Source of the DNA: Paraspadella gotoi
Lineage: Eukaryota > Chaetognatha
DNA: 64,000 nt
Assembly: GCA_051294375.1 (NCBI GenBank)
Contig: CM119264.1
Location: 6,671,238-6,735,237 of the forward strand
Direction of reading: 5' to 3'
Each line of letters begins with the position of its first letter. Position 1 is the stretch's first letter. Positions 57,633-64,000 of this stretch are shown piece by piece. Position numbers and translations under genes: made by a program. The notes beneath the pieces are model-generated. The model saw only the letters and a program-made list of their open reading frames with translations, was not told the DNA's origin and searched no databases.

Positions 57633-60003
57633 AATCGAAAAAAAAAGTGCCTTTCGGTAAACAAAACCAACAAAAAGTGCCACTAAGAATAAACTAATTA
57701 AAATACTAGAAAAGAACAGGGAAGGCCAAGACAATTATAAACTCCAGCCGCAGAAAACTTACCCAACGATGAGAAAAGAGGGCGGGCTGAAAGTTCTCTA
57801 CTCATTTCTCGTACTTAGTACAGAAGTCAAAAGTGACGCTACCACCAAATAAGTATTTTTTTTCTTTGTTATATCTTTACTGAGGCGATATGTCGTAAGC
57901 TTTCACTAATCATAATAGTTGAATTAATACAAAAGCATGTAATATTAGATAGACAATTAGTAATTATACAATGAATTATTTTACCTGTTGTCACGTGTAA
58001 ATAATGTTGTACTTATTGGATGTCGAATATTTTAATTGCGTTATCGTTTTGATATTTATTAAGCAATGAAAGGTTTTGTTCTTGCATGAATAAACCATAT
58101 AGAAATTGTTCACGAGATCCATATTTCATTGGTAATTACTCAATATATTCTTAAACTGACAGATGAGAAAGTCCAAACCCCCACGCCGAACGCTTTTGAC
58201 TACGTGCTGCGTTGAGTAGATTTTCGTAATTTCAGATCAGTAGGATCCTAGAAGGAAGCAGCTGCGAGGGATGTCCTTAGGTTGTCACGTTGAAAGTGGG
58301 ATGGATCGGTCAACCCGCCGGTACGCACTGGCCTCCCGTTAGATCAAAAGCTCTGGACGCTCCATTGTCGCAACGTGTGACACCTTCGAGGGCGTGGTGC
58401 CTTGTAAAGTAAGATTTCAATCTATCATTCCTTCGTCATACAATAAGTGAACCTTATAAGAGATTGAAGGCATCCGGCGCCCCCTGTCTGAAAAATCTCG
58501 TTCACGCTTAGTTCCAAACTAATCAATTTGACAATTCAATTCTTGACTTTTTTTAAGTAAATTTTTTCAAGTCATTGTTATATATAATTATTGAGATCTG
58601 AGAAGCTAATACTTATCAGTGTTAAAGTAATTTTATGCAGAATAGCAATCAAAATTTATTTGTCTGACTAGGCGAAAGGAGCAACTTAGAAAAATTGAAA
58701 CGTTATAATCGCAGCAGCACGAATCTATTGCTTTGGCATCATTTTTAACTGGCACGTTAAACAAAATCGCATCGACTGATGGGACACAGATGACGTCAAA
58801 AACTAGCGACGACGCGTGACACGGGGAAAGCGGGGATCGATTCACGTGAGAGGACGCCACCCCATAAAAAAAAGGGGGGGAAAAAAAGTCGAAAAAAAAT
58901 CGAGATGCTGTGGGGGAGAGGTGGGACGGTTAGGGATTGGCGGGACTGTGGCGGAGGTCGGGGTCTGTCGGACGAAGGGAAGGGAGGTGGGGGACTGGAA
59001 TAAACGGCGATCGGCACGAGACGTCGCTCTCCAGAAAAGAACTCCGCTCTTCTCGTCGTCTTCGTCGCTCGTACAAATGATGCGCTGCTTGAAGGATTCG
59101 ATTCGAATTTCTGCTAACAGAGAGAGAATCCCATTCGAAAAAAATAAATCTGGTTCGATCATGAGATCAGCGTGGAAATCGCGCTAAATATTTTTTTATG
59201 TATACACGTTATTTTAATATTTAAAATTCTCATTGTAAAAATACATTAAAAGCAATCTTTTGCGCAAGCATTGTCATCTTCTGAAAAAAATGTCTTTTAA
59301 TCATATCTATAGCTTGTGGTTAATTTCATATAGGATAAATATTTTTAGTGGCGACCACAATTCGAATCATTCATGATCGAAAGTTAGAAAAAAGTTTATA
59401 AAAAGCAGCTTTGCTTTAAAAAAACGATAATTTAACGCTTATCTCGGAAATCCATTACAAATTTTTATAGTAGTTAACCCGATTGTCGGGATTGAATTTA
59501 CATAATTCTGACCAAAACGAGAAGAAGAAAAATACTATTACAAAGAGAATAAAAAAAACTGGAAAAGCATTAGCCTTGATTCGGATTTTAAATTTGTTCG
59601 AGGGATCTAAAAACGGAGAAAAGTTGTGATTCGGCAAGGGAGAGGCGAAAGAGGGAGAGGGCAATCTGAAAGGAACAGGAGGGTGAAAAGGAAGTCGAAA
59701 ATCAAAAAGAAAAATAGGAGATTAAGAGAGAATAAGAGAAAGAAAAAAAAAAGGAAAGGGAACAAAGAAAGAAATGCCGCGCAGGAAAAAGATCAAGAAA
59801 GTAACGAAAATGGAGAAAATAAAAGAAGAAAAAGGTAAAAAGAAGCACAATAAATTAAAAAAAATGAGCGAAAAAAAAAATAACGGAAAAATAAAAATGA
59901 AAAAAGAAAAGATTTAATTTAAGAGGGAAGGAAGAGAACCTCAAAGCGTAAAGTTTCAGAGTTAGAGAATTAGAGGGTGGGCGGGAAATGACCGGAGGGA
60001 GCC

Positions 60004-63000
60004 TCAGTTGGATGCGCCGGTGGCGGTTGTCTGTAGGACGAAGGGTCGGGGAAGCGAAATCCAGGCGGAGCCGACGTCATCGGTGGAGCAGCGAAGGATC
60101 CAGGAAACTGAGGAGGCCAATCGCCGGCTAGGAAAAAGAGGAAGATGGTGGGGACGAAGTAATGAATTAATGACTCGCATCGTCTTTACTATGAATATCT
60201 GGAATAAATAAAATCAGTTGAGAAAAAGTTTTTTTTTCTCATATCAATATTCATCCCAACCTTGAAAAACTGTTTTTCTTTTAAATATATTTGGACTAAA
60301 ACAAAAGTAATATAGGAAAAGTGACTCTCTCCACATAAGCACTCGTCTCCTCCGGAAGAGGCTACGAGCGGGCGGGCAGGCGGGCGAATAAGAAGCGCTA
60401 TTCCAATTTAAACTAAAGATGGTGTATTTTGACAGAGGAGGATATCAACTCGAAGTTTGAGACCACTTAGAGATGTTTGGAATTGTTTCTCTTTCTCGCC
60501 GCTCTCTCAAAAGGTCAATTATCGCGATTTAAACGCGCTACAGAAACCATTGAAATTTTACACAATACTTCCATTTTTTCCCTAAACTGACAAAACTCAG
60601 GGCTGCTCAATAAGACGAGCATAAGAGATACTCACGATTGACCGCCGAGCGGAAAACGACGGTCGGAGGAAGTCGGTTGTTGGGCATTCCTCCGACAAAG
60701 CTGTTGAGACGCGGATGCTGCTGCGCTTGTTTGCGGCAGATTCTGGTTGAAGAGAGGCCCGTTGATGAGAGAGGAGTGATTGACACCGGCCAAGGTCGGG
60801 AGGAAAGCGGAGGAGGCGTTTCCTTGGGGAATGGGCGCCTGTTGCGTCGGCTCCGACAGTTCGGTCAATTGCTGAAAAAAAAATTCAATTAACCTATCGT
60901 TCTACCTTAAACAATCACAAAAACTAAAACGTCAGCAAATCAATCCCCACCTGCAAAGACTTCATCCAGTGTGGTTGATTCATCTTGACCTCCTCTGACC
61001 TCTGGGCCGCTTCTCAGAGGGTAGTTGTTGTTGTTGTTGTTTGTTTTTATTGAACTGCTTCGAGTTGGCCGCCGTGACGATGGCAGGTCGTCCCAAGGAG
61101 GGAGCGTGTTGGAAAACCCTGTCAATTTTTTAAAAATTAACAAAAAATTTAGGTTATGAAAAGGAATAAAAACAGAATACACCGACAATATATAAAATAA
61201 CGAACAAAAGTGAGTATAATGTATACTACTAAGTTTTTTTAATTAAACGCAGCCTGATAAAGAATCAAAAAACAACGATTAGACCACCTCCTTCGAGAGT
61301 GGGCAGTCTACAGACCTCGTGTTCTAACCCTCACCAGAAGCCACCGTTGGAGTTGGCCATCGAATCGAGACTGGTTCCTTGTCCGAAGCTGATGTTGACG
61401 TTCGGGAGGAGCGCGCGGAAGCCCTCTTGCCAATCCTTGACCGAAGAGTTTTAGAGGGCGACCCGGAGTGCATGAGACCGGATCCCGATCCGGTGGCCTA
61501 AAAGTGGAAAAAGAAAGAAAGCAGAGAGGGTAAATTATTTTTTTGTTTTCGAAAAAAAAAAGGCGGCCAAATATCGAATTATTAAAATCGATTACTGTAC
61601 TTAGTAGGTATAAGGAAGAAGCGACCGACAAATAAGTACTATAAGAATTCAAAAGGCTTTGTTTTTTAAATTTTGCTTGTTAAAATCTTTCCACATAGAA
61701 ACTAAAAGATTTAATCGGTTGCCATGTAGACTTGAGTGTTCATTGAGGTTAACGTCATGCAGCATGCTAAAACTAAAAATATCAGTATTTAAATCTTTTT
61801 CGCCATAATCCTCGATTTATCTCGAGCTAAATATCAAACTAGTTTCTACGAAAACAAGTTCACGTCGATTGACGGACAACACCCAAAGACGCGAGACACC
61901 GCCCCGAACGAGGTGACGAGAAGGAAGATCGTACCCGAAGCGCGATGCTGGGAGCCGTAAGAGTTGAAGCCTCTGCCGAAGGAAGCGGAGTCAGTCAGCG
62001 TCGCCGAATCCTCCCGTTGACCTTTGGAGGAAGAGGCGGGATTAAAGGAGGAGTTGAAAGGGAGACTGGGCGGGAAGGGCTCCGGGGTCGCCTCGACCTC
62101 TTCCTTGCCGGTGTCTCAAGTTCATCAGCCCAAGCATTTTCGAGTAGCTCTGCTGGTTCTGAACTTGCTGTTGCTGCTGCTGCGTTGTGGTCGAGAGGAA
62201 AACAACGAATTGCCGCTCTGATCCAACTTGGACCACGTGCCTCTTCCGAGAAATCGTCGATCGGAATTGGCTGGCAAATCATAGCCCTGGAAAAAAAAAA
62301 AGAAAATCGAACCGTAAAGAACGCTATTATTTTGAAAACAACAATTTTTATGAGTAGAAACCTAAGTAGACTTCAAACCTTACCTGTCTCATAAGATTGT
62401 CGTGCGAAAAACCGGAGGAAGCCTTTGATGCGGCGGCAGCGTTGCCTCGTAAAGAGTTTGTTGACCGTCAGTCCCGGCGGAGGCGGTGGCCCCACGGATG
62501 CCGATATCGTAGTCGATCGCAATCTGTTGTTGCTGCTGCTGCCCGCTGCAAATCCGATTGATTTGGCGCGTCCTGCCGCGGGAGATTGTCGAAAGAGCAG
62601 GGAGCGAGATAATACTCCGTCTGCTGTTGTGCTGCTGTGTTGCGGCGAGGGGCAGAGAGAAGGCCGAAAAAGGCGAGAACTTGGCTGGTTCGAGGAGAAA
62701 AACCGGCGGATGTGACGGAGGACGCGGTAGGAATTCTTGGGAGAGTTTTCGAAAAAAGATGACATTTGAAAAGGAGTAACTCGGGGCAAGAAGGCAATAC
62801 CTTGGGAGACATCCGCTGAGGCAGATTCTCCCAACTGATGTGTTGGATTAGTCCGTCGAGCAACGAAGGAGGGTTCGAACTGGAATTGACGACATGGTTG
62901 GGACGGGATAATTCGATTTGTAGGGAGGAGAATGTTGGGACTGGAAAGTGGAACTGTTTTGGGACAGAATGAGAAAGGGACGAGAGCGATTATCTTTCTG

Positions 63001-63710
63001 AGAGAGGTAGTAGCGAGATTTTAATATTTTTAGAATAACTTCCACTAAGAATTTGGTTTGTTAACAAACTTTAAATTGTTTGGATATTTGATTAATATGG
63101 TCGTTTTTAGCAAAACAGTTTTAAAAGTAAAGCATCGTGATTTTTTGCTCATACATAATCTGACCGCAGTTTTGTAATTAAATATCAACAGAGGAAGGAA
63201 ACTAGAAACAGGAAATGATTAAGAAAAGAGGATATGGAGAAGAGCAAGAAGATTCTGGAAGGATTTCGTGCAAATCTAAATCTTTAACTTGTTATTACTT
63301 TTCAGAGATAGAGAGAGAAACCATGGTTCCTCCATACTGTGGCCGGTCCGATCTCTTGTCGGACTCCGCGAATCAAACAGCGCAGACCCGTTGCACTCGC
63401 CAAAAACGGATCGAAACCTAAATCCTCGTCTTCATCCTCGCAGACTCTTTCTAGATCCCTTCTGCGGTAAAGAAGGACGGAAAGTTTCATTACAATTTCA
63501 ATAACTCACACAAGCACTGTGAATAGTTAAACAGCACTTCACCAACAAGCACCTTTGTTTTCCTGGGGAATTTGAGGCGGCGGTACCAGTCGTTCTCTTT
63601 AGCTTCTGACTCGTCGGCGGTGTCTTCGACCATGAGGCGGCGAACGGAGCGCGGAGGATTTCGTCGGCCGAGCAGACGGACACGGACGATGTAGAACATG
63701 GAAAGAGTGA
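60004..63710 (-). pseudogene. CNOT4: inverted, frameshifted copy of CNOT4 exons 10-18
   Basis: Mirror of 43,154-46,806, introns included. It starts with an exon homologous to CNOT4 exon 10 (to about 63,710, with an extra ~16-base insertion near its acceptor) and ends at TGA 60,004-60,006. Many single-base indels break the frame, for example an extra T in GCCGGTGTCTC (62,112 area) and a lost G in CTGTAGGAC (60,030 area), and several Gln codons are lost. Exons 1-9 are not duplicated here because the arm ends at the gap at 63,955. Confidence 0.75.
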
Positions 63711-63954
63711 CTGTTCGTTTGAAATAGAAGATGGGAGACGGTTGAATGAGTAACTTGCGAGACAGGATATAGACATATAGACGGAGACTTGGTTGAGGCT
63801 TATTAGACTGATGCTCGTCGACTTCACGATATCATCAGAAATCCAACTGATCCACAGGAACCTTTCTTTATAAGAACTGACCAAATTGACCGACAAAGAG
63901 ACTACGCGGTTCGAAAGGATCGCAGGATCTCGAGGCACTCTCCTTCAACATGGA

Positions 63955-63979
63955 NNNNNNNNNNNNNNNNNNNNNNNNN
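63955..63979. other. assembly gap, 25 N
   Basis: Followed by the reverse complement of 51,942-51,962, so another inverted copy begins after it. Confidence 0.99.
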
Positions 63980-64000
63980 GCGCGAAATCTCTAGTCATAT

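Overview
This is animal nuclear DNA, most likely from an arthropod (possibly a crustacean). The evidence is intron-rich genes with GT/AG introns, a CNOT4 E3 ligase gene, the C-terminal exons of a Wnt1/wingless gene, a tetraspanin, tRNA-like SINEs, and many long (AG/CT)n tracts. The lineage is inferred from protein resemblance and repeat style; no ribosomal or mitochondrial marker is present. There is no operon, CRISPR array or prokaryotic system here.

Positions 1-29,839 are dominated by one minus-strand gene for a signal-peptide, immunoglobulin-domain, single-pass membrane protein. Eight exons plus one tentative exon were assembled by splice sites and codon phase. They run from a start codon at 29,839 down to a transmembrane exon at 5,057-5,257, and the 3' end was not found. 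The introns are filled with AG/CT, TTTC, TAAA and GTC microsatellites and five of the nine N gaps. A second, indel-rich copy of the transmembrane exon lies at 6,583-6,818.

Positions 29,840-38,758 are AT-rich and repeat-rich. They hold an intronless tetraspanin gene (34,197-35,351), three copies of a tRNA-like SINE, a short interspersed repeat family, a repeat ending in a hairpin, and several degenerate copies of a hammerhead-ribozyme-like motif. A related foldback element sits at 10,216-10,378.

Positions 38,759-46,806 contain a complete plus-strand CNOT4 gene. Its 18 exons join in phase into 1,343 codons (RING, RRM, CCCH, then a very long disordered tail). Convergent with it, at 49,173-50,711 on the minus strand, are the last three coding exons of Wnt1.

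From about 50.7 kb to the end the window folds back on itself. The CNOT4 3' half and the Wnt1 exons recur in inverted order at 55,057-63,954 with many single-base indels. The centre (51.7-55.1 kb) is a nest of inverted and direct copies with two gaps. All four 25-N gaps abut sequence that is duplicated elsewhere in the window, so most of this symmetry is probably unmerged haplotypes or chimeric assembly, although a real palindrome cannot be excluded from sequence alone. The most biologically interesting signal is the hammerhead-like repeat family.
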